A program made the position numbers and the translations under genes. Source: Streptomyces sp. RKAG293 (GTDB lineage Bacteria > Actinomycetota > Actinomycetes > Streptomycetales > Streptomycetaceae). Taken from it: a stretch of DNA of 64,000 nucleotides. The notes beneath the pieces are model-generated. The model saw only the letters and a list, made by a program, of their open reading frames with translations, ran no database searches and was not told the DNA's origin. Each line of letters starts with the position of its first letter. The stretch's first letter is position 1. The stretch spans positions 1,116,001-1,180,000 of the forward strand of contig NZ_JAJOZB010000001.1 in the NCBI RefSeq assembly GCF_023701745.1, in the 5' to 3' direction. This document shows positions 43,415-55,514 of this stretch, piece by piece.

Positions 43415-43508
43415 TCCGCCCATCGGCCGGGGGGCTTCGTCGGCTCGGCCTCGGTCATCGACGAGCGGCCCTTGATGTCGCGCTGCCGGCCGGCGCCGAG
43501 CCGCCGCT

Positions 43509-43670
43509 AGGGTCTGTCGTCTGGATCTCCGTGGGGGAAGGAGCGGTGTCCTGTGCGTGCAGCTGCAAGGCGGAGGAGGGAGGCGACGCGGAGCGTCGTC
43601 GACCGACGACAACGCGGCAGATGTGCGTGCTGGACACCGCGACGCCGCGAAGATCCAGACGACAGGCCCT
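43509..43670. mobile_element. MITE-like element 1 (IS-type terminal inverted repeats)
   Basis: 162 bp with terminal inverted repeats: left 43509-43528 (AGGGTCTGTCGTCTGGATCT) and right 43651-43670, matching at 19 of 20 positions. CTAG occurs at both edges (43507-43510 and 43669-43672), consistent with a target duplication. No transposase fits inside, so it is a non-autonomous miniature element. The internal sequence is GC-rich and has no credible reading frame. It abuts element 2. Confidence 0.75.
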
Positions 43671-43834
43671 AGGGCCTGTCCGGTCGATCATGGGCGGCCC
43701 AGGCGTCGTCTGGTGCGGTGCCTCGCAAGGCGCCGGAGCGCCCGCATACCGGTTGTATTCGGGCGTTTCGGCAACGCCGCGAGGGGCCGTGCCAGGCGGC
43801 GAAGGGGCCGTTCGTGATCGGCCGGACAGGCCCT
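43671..43834. mobile_element. MITE-like element 2, directly abutting element 1
   Basis: 164 bp with terminal inverted repeats: left 43671-43690 (AGGGCCTGTCCGGTCGATCA) and right 43815-43834, matching at 19 of 20 positions. CTAG occurs at the junction with element 1 (43669-43672) and at the right edge (43833-43836). The outermost AGGGCCTGTC is shared with element 1, so both may be mobilised by the same transposase, which is not in this window. The right-edge CTAG supplies the stop of the DUF4235 gene. Confidence 0.75.
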
Positions 43835-44102
43835 AGTCACCTGGCCAGGTACCGGTGACGCGGCGCCAGCCGACGGCGCCGCCGCGCTGTACTGCCGCGC
43901 GGACCACCGAGAAGATCAGGCCCTCGAGGGCCGCGGCGGCGAGCACCTCACCCCAGGTGTGGTCGCTCTCGAGCGGTTCCGGCGCGTCGCCGGGCCCGAC
44001 CCGGTCCCACACCTTCCGGAAGATCAGGCCGGCCACCGCGCCGCCCGCCATCCCGACGATGAGACCGATCGGTTTGTACACGACTTTCGCTGCCTTGGGC
44101 AC
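43833..44102 (-). CDS. DUF4235 domain membrane protein
   Basis: An 89-residue protein (GTG at 44102 behind AAGGAGG) with the DUF4235 core: KAAKVVYKPIGLIVGMAGGA, AGLIFRKVWDRVGPGDAPEP and WGEVLAAAALEGLIFSVVRA, giving two membrane helices. The family is actinobacterial and uncharacterised, often found with envelope or stress genes. The C-terminus ends W-P-G-D with TAG read from the CTAG at the edge of MITE element 2. The upstream open frame to 44204 is Arg-rich and lacks a ribosome site. Confidence 0.87.
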   Translation of the reverse strand: MPKAAKVVYKPIGLIVGMAGGAVAGLIFRKVWDRVGPGDAPEPLESDHTWGEVLAAAALEGLIFSVVRAAVQRGGAVGWRRVTGTWPGD

Positions 44103-44370
44103 AGCGCTGCCTCCTTCTGCTTCACCAGGATCCGCCCCATCGCGGCGGTGGTCCGACTGCCCTGTTCTCCTCCCCCTACGCCTTCCGCTCCTCGGCCCGA
44201 TCAATCGGGTGACGAGATGTTTTCCCTACCGGGTCGCGGGTTAGCCGAACCCCATGAGGCCCGTTCGCACCGTCCGACCGGGCCGCGGCCCGCACGACAT
44301 CGCGGTACCCCGGTACCGCGATCCGTCACCGCGTCGCCGACCCGCGTTACGGACAACGGAGGCTGTGGAC

Positions 44371-45729
44371 ATGGACCGACCCCGGATCGTCGTCGTGGGA
44401 GGCGGGTTCGCCGGGCTGGAGTGCGCGCGCCGGCTGGAGCAGCTGCTGGGTCCCGACGAGGCGCAGATCTCGCTGGTCACCCCCTTCGGGTACTCGCTGT
44501 ACCTGCCGCTGCTGCCGCAGGTCGCCTCCGGTGTCCTGACCCCGCAGTCGGTGGCGGTCTCGCTGCGCCGGGTGCTGCGGCGGACGGCCGTCGTGCCGGG
44601 TGGGGCGATCGGTGTCGATCCGCGGGCGAAGGTCTGCATCGTGCGCAGGACCACCGACGAGATCACCGACATCGCCTACGACTACCTGGTCCTGGCGCCC
44701 GGCAGCATCACCCGCAGCTTCGACATTCCGGGGCTGGAGGAGAACGCCCGGGGAATGAAGACACTGGCCGAGGCGGCGTATCTGCGCGACCACGTCATCG
44801 CGCAGCTCGATCTCGCCGCGAACAGCACGGACCGTGCGGAGCAGGCGGCCCGGCTGCAGTTCGTGGTGGTGGGCGGCGGCTACGCCGGTACGGAGACGGC
44901 CGCCTGTCTGCAGCGGCTCACCACCGGCGCCCTCAAGCGCTATCCGCGGCTGGACCCGTCACTGATCAAGTGGCATCTGGTCGACATCGCCGACAAGCTC
45001 ATGCCGGAACTCGGCGACGAGTTGGGCCGCAAAGCCATGACGATGCTGCGCAAGCGCGGCGTCGAGGTGTCGCTGGGCGTCTCCGTCGCCAAGGCCGCCC
45101 CGGAGAGCGTCACCCTCACCGACGGGCGGGAACTGCCCTGCCGCACGCTGGTCTGGACGGCGGGCGTCGCCGCCAGCCCTCTGATGGGGACCCTGGGCAC
45201 GGAGACGGTCAAGGGGCGCCTCGTGGTGACCCCGTCGATGGAGGTCCCCGGCCTGGACGGCGTCTTCGCACTCGGCGACGCCGCCGCCGTTCCGGATCTG
45301 GCCCGGGGCGACGGCCGGATCTGCGCGCCCACGGCGCAGCACTCCCAGCGGCAGGGCAAGGCGGTCGCGGGCAATGTCGTCGCGGCGCTGCGCGGCCGGC
45401 AGCCGCGCCCTTACGTGCACAAGGACCTCGGCCTGGTCGTCGACCTCGGCGGGACGGACGCGGTCTCCCGGCCGCTGGGCATCGACCTCGCCGGTCTGCC
45501 GGCGCAGGCCGTGGCCCGCGGCTACCACCTGATGGCGCTGCGGACCAATGTCGCCAAGGTGCGGGTGATGACCAACTGGCTGCTCAACGCCACCGCGGGC
45601 GACGACTTCGTCCGCATCGGCTTCCTGGCCCGGCGCCCCGCCCGGCTGCGGGACTTCGAGTACACCGACGCCTATCTGACGCCGGACCAGATTGGTGAGC
45701 ACACCGCCGCGCTGGCCGCGCGTGCCTGA
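44371..45729 (+). CDS. Type II NADH:quinone oxidoreductase (NDH-2-like)
   Basis: A 452-residue FAD enzyme. RIVVVGGGFAGLECARRLEQ is the first Rossmann loop, GYSLYLPLLPQVASGVL matches the NDH-2 YxPLLY-type block, and FVVVGGGYAGTETAACLQRL is the second nucleotide loop. VFALGDAAAVPDLARGD is the FAD-binding block. The C-terminal helical end (FEYTDAYLTPDQIGEH) lacks an obvious extra TM helix; NDH-2 attaches to the membrane peripherally. The ATG at 44371 follows GGAGG by eight bases. Catalyses NADH to menaquinone electron transfer without proton pumping. An MFS transporter starts 20 bp downstream, probably co-transcribed. Confidence 0.9.
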   Translation: MDRPRIVVVGGGFAGLECARRLEQLLGPDEAQISLVTPFGYSLYLPLLPQVASGVLTPQSVAVSLRRVLRRTAVVPGGAIGVDPRAKVCIVRRTTDEITDIAYDYLVLAPGSITRSFDIPGLEENARGMKTLAEAAYLRDHVIAQLDLAANSTDRAEQAARLQFVVVGGGYAGTETAACLQRLTTGALKRYPRLDPSLIKWHLVDIADKLMPELGDELGRKAMTMLRKRGVEVSLGVSVAKAAPESVTLTDGRELPCRTLVWTAGVAASPLMGTLGTETVKGRLVVTPSMEVPGLDGVFALGDAAAVPDLARGDGRICAPTAQHSQRQGKAVAGNVVAALRGRQPRPYVHKDLGLVVDLGGTDAVSRPLGIDLAGLPAQAVARGYHLMALRTNVAKVRVMTNWLLNATAGDDFVRIGFLARRPARLRDFEYTDAYLTPDQIGEHTAALAARA

Positions 45730-45748
45730 TCGCCCGAGGAGGCGTTCC

Positions 45749-47299
45749 ATGGCGTCGTCAGACACCACAGACAGCAGAGCGGCCGGCGCGGGCGCGGCGG
45801 AGACCGGCACCATCACCACCGCGGTACCCGCCCGCCTCGACCGCCTGCCGTGGTCGAAGTGGCACTGGACCATCGTGATCGGTCTGGGAACGGTGTGGAT
45901 CCTCGACGGGCTCGAGGTCACGGTCGTCGGCAACATCGCCGGCCGGCTCTCCGAGCAGGGCAGCGGACTGTCCATCACGTCCGCGCAGGTGACCGGTCTC
46001 GCCGCCGCCCTGTACGTGGCGGGGGCCTGTGTGGGCGCACTGTTCTTCGGCTGGCTCACCGACCGCTACGGCCGCAAGAAGCTGTTCCTGATCACCCTGG
46101 CCGTCTATCTCGCGGCCACGGCGATGACCGCGCTGTCGTTCCAGTCCTGGTGGTTCTTCACGTTCCGCTTCCTGACCGGGCTGGGCATCGGCGGTGAGTA
46201 CGCGGCGATCAACTCGGCCATCGACGAGCTGATCCCGTCCAAGTACCGCGGCCGGGTCGATCTGATCATCAACGGCAGTTTCTGGCTGGGCGCCATCGCC
46301 GGCTCCCTGCTGTCGGTGCTCATGCTCGACACGAACATCTTCCCCGCCGATCTGGGCTGGCGGCTCACCTTCGCCCTGGGGGTCGTGCTGGGTCTGATCA
46401 TCCTGGTGGTGCGGCGCCATGTGCCGGAGTCGCCACGCTGGATGTTCATCCACGGACGGGGTGAGGAGGCGGACGAGCTGGTGACGTCCGCCGAGGAGCA
46501 GATCACCCGCGAGACCGGACGCGAGCTGCCGGAACCCGCCGGCGAGATCACCATCCACCAGCGCACCTCGATCGGCTTCGGCATCATCGCGAAGACCGTC
46601 TTCGGCGACTACCCCAAGCGCGCCACGCTGGGTCTGGCGCTCTTCGTCGGCCAGGCGTTCCTCTACAACGCGATCACCTTCGGCTTCGGAGCGATCCTCA
46701 CCACGTTCTACGACGTCCCCACCGGGCACACCGGCTACTACTTCGCGGTGATCGCCGCGGGCAACCTGATGGGTCCGCTGCTGCTGGGACGGCTCTTCGA
46801 CACCTGGGGCCGGCGCCCCATGATCGCGGGTACCTACATCGGCAGCGGCCTGCTGCTGTTCGGCACCGCGTGGCTCTTCGGGGCCGGGCATCTGTCGGCC
46901 GACACGCTGACGGCGTGCTGGTGCGTGGTGCTGTTCTTCGCCTCGACGGGGGCCAGCAGCGCGTATCTCACCGTCTCCGAGATCTTCCCGATGGAGACCC
47001 GGGCGATGGCCATCGCGTTCTTCTACGCGATCGGGACGGCGGCGGGCGGCATCACCGGGCCGCTGGTGTTCGCCAAGCTCACCGAGTCCGGGGTGGTCGA
47101 CGACACGGTCCTGGCGTTCTGCATCGGTGCGGCACTGATGACGGTGGCCGGGGTCGTCGCCGCCTTCCTGGCGGTACCGGCGGAGGGGCGTTCCCTGGAG
47201 GACATCGCCACCCCGCTGTCGGCCGCGAAGCCGCCCGCACCCGAGGCGTCCGCACCCGAGGCGTCCTCCACCTCCACCTCCACAGCGCCGGCCGCCTGA
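45749..47299 (+). CDS. MFS transporter, sugar-porter/SV2-like
   Basis: A 516-residue 12-TM major facilitator. GTVWILDGLEVTVVGNIAGR in TM1 has the D-G-L-E-V-T acidic patch of the sugar porter/SV2 subgroup. FFGWLTDRYGRKKLFLITLA is the loop 2-3 G-x-x-x-D-R-x-G-R-R/K motif, GLGIGGEYAAINSAIDELIP the conserved helix 5 region, and VVRRHVPESPRWMFIHGRGE the P-E-S-P-R-W motif after TM6, typical of sugar porters. The C-terminal tail is Ala/Pro/Ser-rich. It is 20 bp downstream of NDH-2. Transported substrate not predictable; sugar, acid or aromatic anion are all possible in this family. Confidence 0.9.
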   Translation: MASSDTTDSRAAGAGAAETGTITTAVPARLDRLPWSKWHWTIVIGLGTVWILDGLEVTVVGNIAGRLSEQGSGLSITSAQVTGLAAALYVAGACVGALFFGWLTDRYGRKKLFLITLAVYLAATAMTALSFQSWWFFTFRFLTGLGIGGEYAAINSAIDELIPSKYRGRVDLIINGSFWLGAIAGSLLSVLMLDTNIFPADLGWRLTFALGVVLGLIILVVRRHVPESPRWMFIHGRGEEADELVTSAEEQITRETGRELPEPAGEITIHQRTSIGFGIIAKTVFGDYPKRATLGLALFVGQAFLYNAITFGFGAILTTFYDVPTGHTGYYFAVIAAGNLMGPLLLGRLFDTWGRRPMIAGTYIGSGLLLFGTAWLFGAGHLSADTLTACWCVVLFFASTGASSAYLTVSEIFPMETRAMAIAFFYAIGTAAGGITGPLVFAKLTESGVVDDTVLAFCIGAALMTVAGVVAAFLAVPAEGRSLEDIATPLSAAKPPAPEASAPEASSTSTSTAPAA

Positions 47300-47353
47300 C
47301 GGCCGGAGCGGTCAGGCGGCGGCAGCCAGGCGAGTGCGGTCAGACGGGCGCGG

Positions 47354-48514
47354 TCAGGCGGGCCTGCCGAACCAGTCCATGCAGACGACCAGTGCGTCGT
47401 CGTCCCCCTGGGACGAGCCGCGGTGTGTGGTGAGTTCCCTCAGTACGGCCCGCGGCACATCGGCCGCGGGCAGCAGCCGGGTGGCCAGGAACGCGCGGGC
47501 CAGCGCCCGGTCACCGTACGCCTCACCGCCGGCGTCGGTGACGGCGTGCACCCCGTCACTGACGAACAGCAGCCGGTCGCCGGGCAGCACCCGGATCGAC
47601 TCGGGTTCGTAGTGGGTGCCGTCGAACATGCCCAGCGGGAGCTGGGCCTCGAACGTCAGGGGCCGTACCGTTCCGTCCCGCAGCACGAACGCCCTCGGTG
47701 ATCCCGCGTCGATGATCTCCACCCGGCCGGTGGCCAGCTCGAACCGCAGCAGCAGGCACGACAGGTGCCAGGTGCCGTGGTGCTGGCCGTACACCGCCTG
47801 GTCGGCGAGCGCGGCCTGGTCGGCCAGCGGGAGGTCGGCGCGCCGGGCGTTGCGCAGCGCGCCCACGCCCAGGCTGGTGAGCAGCGCGGCGTTGATGCCG
47901 TCACCCATCCCGTTGGTGATCGACAGGGTCAGCGCGTCGGGCGAGGCGGACCAGTCGAAGTTGTCCCCGAAGGTGTCGTACGCGGGCTCCAGCTGTGCAC
48001 CGAGGGCGAACTCGGGCCGGCTGCAGGAGCGGGCGGGCAGCAGCTGCCACTGCATCTCGGCGGCGAGGGTGAGCCGGTCCAGCCGGCGCGCCTGGACGTA
48101 CAGGTCGGTGTCGCGCTCGGCGACCACCACCTCGTGGGCGAGCAGCCCGGCGATCTCCAGCAGCTCCTTGGTGGCGGCCGGGTCCGGCGGCTCCGCGAAC
48201 GTGACACTCAGCACCCCGAGCCGGTCACCGCGCGCGGTGACCGGCAGGTGCAGGACGCTGCCGCCGTCCCGCCGCTCGGCGTACGGTTCCTGCGAGCCGA
48301 AGGCCCGGCCGGCGCCCGATCCGTCCACCGGCAGCGCCGGGACGCCGTGCGGCGGGACCGTCATCGCCTGCAGGTGTCCCAGACCGTAGTCGGCCATCAA
48401 CAGCTGTGCGTCCAGGGCGTCGTGGCAGCGGGCCAGGACCGGCCGCAGGGCGTCGAGCAGGGCGGGAGGCGTCGCGGCGCGCAGGGCGCGCCCGGAGTCC
48501 TGGAGAGCGTTCAC
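47354..48514 (-). CDS. GAF-PP2C (SpoIIE-type) serine/threonine phosphatase
   Basis: 386 residues. The N-terminal half (about 10-165) is a GAF-like sensor (LPVTARGDRLGVLSVTFAEP), and the C-terminal half (about 175-380) a SpoIIE/RsbU-type PP2C fold, with AEMQWQLLPARSCSRPEFAL (linker helix), FGDNFDWSASPDALTLSI, LLFVSDGVHAVTDAGGEAYG and HRGSSQGDDDALVVCMDWFG. RsbU-type enzymes dephosphorylate anti-anti-sigma factors to activate stress sigma factors. The usual G-D-V-x-G-H-G block reads TNGMGDGINAALLTSLGVGA, so a metal-binding Asp position appears changed; activity may be altered. It is divergent from the MarR regulator at 48610. Confidence 0.85.
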   Translation of the reverse strand: MNALQDSGRALRAATPPALLDALRPVLARCHDALDAQLLMADYGLGHLQAMTVPPHGVPALPVDGSGAGRAFGSQEPYAERRDGGSVLHLPVTARGDRLGVLSVTFAEPPDPAATKELLEIAGLLAHEVVVAERDTDLYVQARRLDRLTLAAEMQWQLLPARSCSRPEFALGAQLEPAYDTFGDNFDWSASPDALTLSITNGMGDGINAALLTSLGVGALRNARRADLPLADQAALADQAVYGQHHGTWHLSCLLLRFELATGRVEIIDAGSPRAFVLRDGTVRPLTFEAQLPLGMFDGTHYEPESIRVLPGDRLLFVSDGVHAVTDAGGEAYGDRALARAFLATRLLPAADVPRAVLRELTTHRGSSQGDDDALVVCMDWFGRPA

Positions 48515-48609
48515 TGGTGGCTGGCCACGCCTTCGGTCGATGGGTCGGTACGCACCGGCGGGAGCCGGAAAGCTGACAGTTGGGGTCGGACAGTGCGAAG
48601 GTGAAGGCT

Positions 48610-49101
48610 ATGCACTCCTCCCGATCCGCAACCCACCTCGAGGAGGCGGCAGGCGCCGCCTCGGAGATCACTGAGCTTCTCGAGGTGTTGTGGGGCCGTG
48701 GACGTGACGATTCCGCGGCTCCGGTGTCCGCCTCACAGCTGCGGGTGCTGTTCATACTCGCGGACAACGAGGGCATCAATCTCCGCACCCTGTCCGAGGC
48801 ACTGGGCTCGGCCCCGCCGTCCGTCAGCAGACTCTGCGACCGGCTGCAGGCCGTCGGATACCTGGAGCGCGATCCCAATCCGGCGAGCCGGCGTGAGGTC
48901 CGGCTCCGGCTCAGCGGACGCGGCGTGAAGTTCCTCGACGAGTTGCGGGCCCGGCGCCGCGAGCAGCTGTCGCAGGTGCTGGCCACGATGCAGCCGGCCG
49001 CGCGGACGGCCCTGCTGAGCGGGTTGCGCGCGTTCCGGGACGCCGCCGCTTCCGAGACGTCCCCGCTCCCGGCGCACACGGTCGCCGCGCACATCGCGTA
49101 G
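48610..49101 (+). CDS. MarR-family transcriptional regulator
   Basis: A 163-residue winged-helix regulator. The ATG at 48610 follows GGTGAAGG. VSASQLRVLFILADNEGINL and TLSEALGSAPPSVSRLCDRL are the HTH helices; GYLERDPNPASRREVRLRLS is the wing. The flanking helices (LEEAAGAASEITELLEVLWG and LATMQPAARTALLSGLRAF) form the dimerisation domain. The Ala/Ser-rich end and S-A-P-P-S-V recognition helix are typical of Streptomyces MarR proteins. It is divergent from the GAF-PP2C phosphatase, so it may control that gene; ligand unknown. Confidence 0.9.
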   Translation: MHSSRSATHLEEAAGAASEITELLEVLWGRGRDDSAAPVSASQLRVLFILADNEGINLRTLSEALGSAPPSVSRLCDRLQAVGYLERDPNPASRREVRLRLSGRGVKFLDELRARRREQLSQVLATMQPAARTALLSGLRAFRDAAASETSPLPAHTVAAHIA

Positions 49102-49141
49102 GCGCCGTCCGCGGCGCGCGGGGTGTTCACCGCGGTGATGT

Positions 49142-51571
49142 TCACCGAAGCCGGAATCCGATGATGCAGGTGTCGTCGTCGGTGTCGGAGTTGCTGTGGG
49201 TGAGCAGCCGGTCGAGGTCCTCCTCCAGGTCGCCGGTGGGCGGCCCGGCATCGCGCAGCAGCTGCTCCAGGGACTGGTTGACGGTACGGTCCCGGCGCTC
49301 CAACAGCCCGTCGGTGTAGAGCAGCAGGGTGTCCCCCGGCTCCAGGACGACCGTCTCCTCCGCGTAGCTCGCCTCGGCGACGGCGCCGAGCAGGATGCCG
49401 GCGGGCAGCGGCAGCACCGTGGACCGCGCGCCGCGGACCAGCACCGGCGGCGGGTGCCCGGCACGGGCCCAGCGGACCACCCGGGTCGACGGGTCGTACA
49501 GCCCGCAGACCACGGTGGCCGTGACGTGTTCGGTGAGCCGGTGGGCGACGGTGTTGAGCCAGCCCAGCATCCGGCCGGGTCCCGCACCGGTCGCGGCCAG
49601 GCCGCGCAGGGCGTTGCGCAGCACGACCATGCCGGTGGCGGCGTCGATCCCGTGCCCCGCGATGTCACCGACCACCAGCAGGACCTGCTTGCTGGGCAGC
49701 ACGACGGCGTCGTACCAGTCGCCGCCGACCAGGTGGCCCTTCTCCGCGGGCCGGTAGCGGACCGCGACCTGCAGCCCGGACGCGTCGATGGGCGCGGGGG
49801 CCGCCGGCATGATGGCGCGCTGGAGCTGCAGGGCGAGCAGGTCGCGTTCGTCGGCCCGCTGCTCGGAGTCGGCGAGCTGGTTGCGGGTGGCCGCCAGCGC
49901 GACCTCCGTCCAGTGCTGCGCGGAGACGTCCTGGTAGGCGCCGTGCACGGTCATCGGGCCGCCTTCCGGGCCGGCCGCCGGTTCCGCGACCACCCGGATG
50001 TACCGGACGACTCCGTCGGGGCGCAGCAGCCGGAAGGCCGTGGAGGCGGACCCGCGCTGGTGCAGCACCTCCCGCAGGAACCGTCCGATGATGTCGGCGT
50101 CGTCGGGGTGGGCGTGGTGGCGCAGCCGTTCCAGCGGGATCGGCGCGGAGTCCGGCGGCAGCCCGTAGATGTCGAACAGCTGGCTGTTCCAGATGACCTC
50201 GCCGGTGGCCGGGGTCTCCTCGAACCCGCCGATCCGGCCCAGCCGCTGGGTGTGCTCGACCAGTGCCGCCAGCCGGGTCGCCTCGTTGTGGGTGCGCCAG
50301 CTCACCAGCAGGGCGTCGCCGTACCGTCCGATGCCCAGCGCGGCCGTCGGGTGCGGCGCCGTGCCCTCGGGGGCGACCGGCAGGACCGTCCGCTCGGTGC
50401 GGAACGGCTCGCCGGTGGCATGGACGCGCAGCGCCCGCTCGTACAGGCCGCCGTCCGCGGCCGCGAGCGGGTAGGCCTCCAGCAGCGGTCGTCCGGTGAT
50501 GTCGGCCCGCGGGCGGCCGGCGAAGTCCGTGAAGTGCTGATTGGTGTACGTGATCCGGAAGTCGCAGATCCGGCCCTGGTCGTCCAGCAGCGGTTGGAGG
50601 ACCAGCGCGGGGTCCAGGAGACCCTCGGCGAGGCCGCCGAGCCGGGTGGCGCTGTCGTCCCGGACCGCTCCGCCGCCGGGTGCGGCGGAGCCGGTCCCCT
50701 CCAGCGTGTGCGCGCACAGCCCGGCGAGGGCGGTGAGCTGACGGTGGACGGCGCGCGGCAGCGGTGTGCCGGGCTCCGGCCAGCACACTTCCAGGACTCC
50801 GACCGTGCGGCCGGCCCGCTGCGCGGGGATCAGCGCCCGGGCGCCGGCACCGCTGCCGGACAGGCCGATGGACGCAGCCGACGCCGGCGGCGCGCCGTGC
50901 CACAGCGTCCGCCCCGACAGCAGCGCCTGCTGGGCCAGCGTTCCGACGCGGGGCGGCACGTACCGCCAGCGGACGGCCTCCGCCGGGGGGAATCCCGCGC
51001 TGCCGGCGAGGATGAGCGAACCCTCCTGGTCGGCCTGCCACACCGCGGCGGCGGTGGCGCCCAACGGCTCCAGCGCGTGGACCAGCAACGACTGGGCGAC
51101 CGTCTGCGCGTCGGTGCCGCTGAGCGCTCCGGCCTCGGCGATCCGCAGCCGGACGGACACCGGAGGCGCGGCGCGGTCGGCGCTGTCGTCCGGAGCCGGG
51201 ACGGCCCGCGACAACGGGTCGTGTGCCGCTTCGTTGACGATGTCGGCGGCCAGCTCGGCGGTCGGCAGCCCGGCGCGGGCGGCGAGTTCCTCCAGGTGTC
51301 TGGCGGCCTCGGCCGGTCCGTCCACGCCGCGTTCGACCAGGATGCCCTTCGCCACATCGAGCAGCCCCTGCGTGGCGGCCGCGTTCTGCTGCGCGTCGAG
51401 CCTGCGGCGCAGCCGCTCCACGACCGCGGCCAGCCGCTCCACACCGGATCCGCCCGCGCCGGTCCCCGCGAGCGGTCCGGGGGGCACCGGCCGCCCGGTG
51501 TCCGGCACGGACTCGGGGGTGGGGTCGTTCACGGGCGCGGGTCCTTCGGGTCGGAAGAGCGGTTTCGGCAT
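49142..51571 (-). CDS. Multi-sensor PP2C phosphatase (ANTAR-GAF-PAS-PAS-SpoIIE)
   Basis: An 809-residue signalling phosphatase. In order: an ANTAR-like helical domain (about 45-115, QNAAATQGLLDVAKGILVER), a GAF domain (about 150-290), a PAS domain (about 310-430, GRICDFRITYTNQHFTDFAG), a second PAS (about 440-555, GEVIWNSQLFDIYGLPPDSA and LRPDGVVRYIRVVAEPAAGP), and a C-terminal SpoIIE/PP2C domain (about 580-805). The PP2C core is intact: YRPAEKGHLVGGDWYDAVVL, LVVGDIAGHGIDAATGMVVL, LLLYTDGLLERRDRTVNQSL and DDTCIIGF, with all metal Asp residues. It probably dephosphorylates an anti-anti-sigma factor in response to signals sensed by GAF/PAS. It lies next to the hybrid kinase on the same strand. 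Confidence 0.93.
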   Translation of the reverse strand: MPKPLFRPEGPAPVNDPTPESVPDTGRPVPPGPLAGTGAGGSGVERLAAVVERLRRRLDAQQNAAATQGLLDVAKGILVERGVDGPAEAARHLEELAARAGLPTAELAADIVNEAAHDPLSRAVPAPDDSADRAAPPVSVRLRIAEAGALSGTDAQTVAQSLLVHALEPLGATAAAVWQADQEGSLILAGSAGFPPAEAVRWRYVPPRVGTLAQQALLSGRTLWHGAPPASAASIGLSGSGAGARALIPAQRAGRTVGVLEVCWPEPGTPLPRAVHRQLTALAGLCAHTLEGTGSAAPGGGAVRDDSATRLGGLAEGLLDPALVLQPLLDDQGRICDFRITYTNQHFTDFAGRPRADITGRPLLEAYPLAAADGGLYERALRVHATGEPFRTERTVLPVAPEGTAPHPTAALGIGRYGDALLVSWRTHNEATRLAALVEHTQRLGRIGGFEETPATGEVIWNSQLFDIYGLPPDSAPIPLERLRHHAHPDDADIIGRFLREVLHQRGSASTAFRLLRPDGVVRYIRVVAEPAAGPEGGPMTVHGAYQDVSAQHWTEVALAATRNQLADSEQRADERDLLALQLQRAIMPAAPAPIDASGLQVAVRYRPAEKGHLVGGDWYDAVVLPSKQVLLVVGDIAGHGIDAATGMVVLRNALRGLAATGAGPGRMLGWLNTVAHRLTEHVTATVVCGLYDPSTRVVRWARAGHPPPVLVRGARSTVLPLPAGILLGAVAEASYAEETVVLEPGDTLLLYTDGLLERRDRTVNQSLEQLLRDAGPPTGDLEEDLDRLLTHSNSDTDDDTCIIGFRLR

Positions 51572-51652
51572 GGGGGCCGCCGCCGGCCGCGGTGTCGGCG
51601 GCCCGGGCGGTGCGGGTGAGGTGAGGGGCGGGGCCGGCGGGTGCCGGCTGCT

Positions 51653-55228
<3,576 letters not shown>

Positions 55229-55514
55229 CCCGCCATCACGTCGTCACCGCATGCCGAGCGGGTGCCCGAGGCACTTCCACCTTCATTGCCACATGACAAA
55301 TGTTGCCCTGCACTTCGCAGGCTAGCCCAGCATCCCGCCTTCCCGCGCCACGCGCCAGAACTTCTTCCACGGCCGCCTCGCGGGGCAGGGGTCACCGGGG
55401 TGCCATCCTTTGGTCCGGGGCGGGCAGACTCCCCATCGAGCACAATGCATCCTTGAGGGCGGAAGCCGCGGTGTGGTCGCGGACGGGGCCGCTGTCGATG
55501 GAGGGGTAGTCGAG

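Noticed and set aside
43441..43504. A weaker inverted repeat CGGCTCGGC/GCCGAGCCG beside the MITE pair
   Set aside because: Only nine bases per arm with a 46-base loop, and no target duplication; likely chance in GC-rich DNA.
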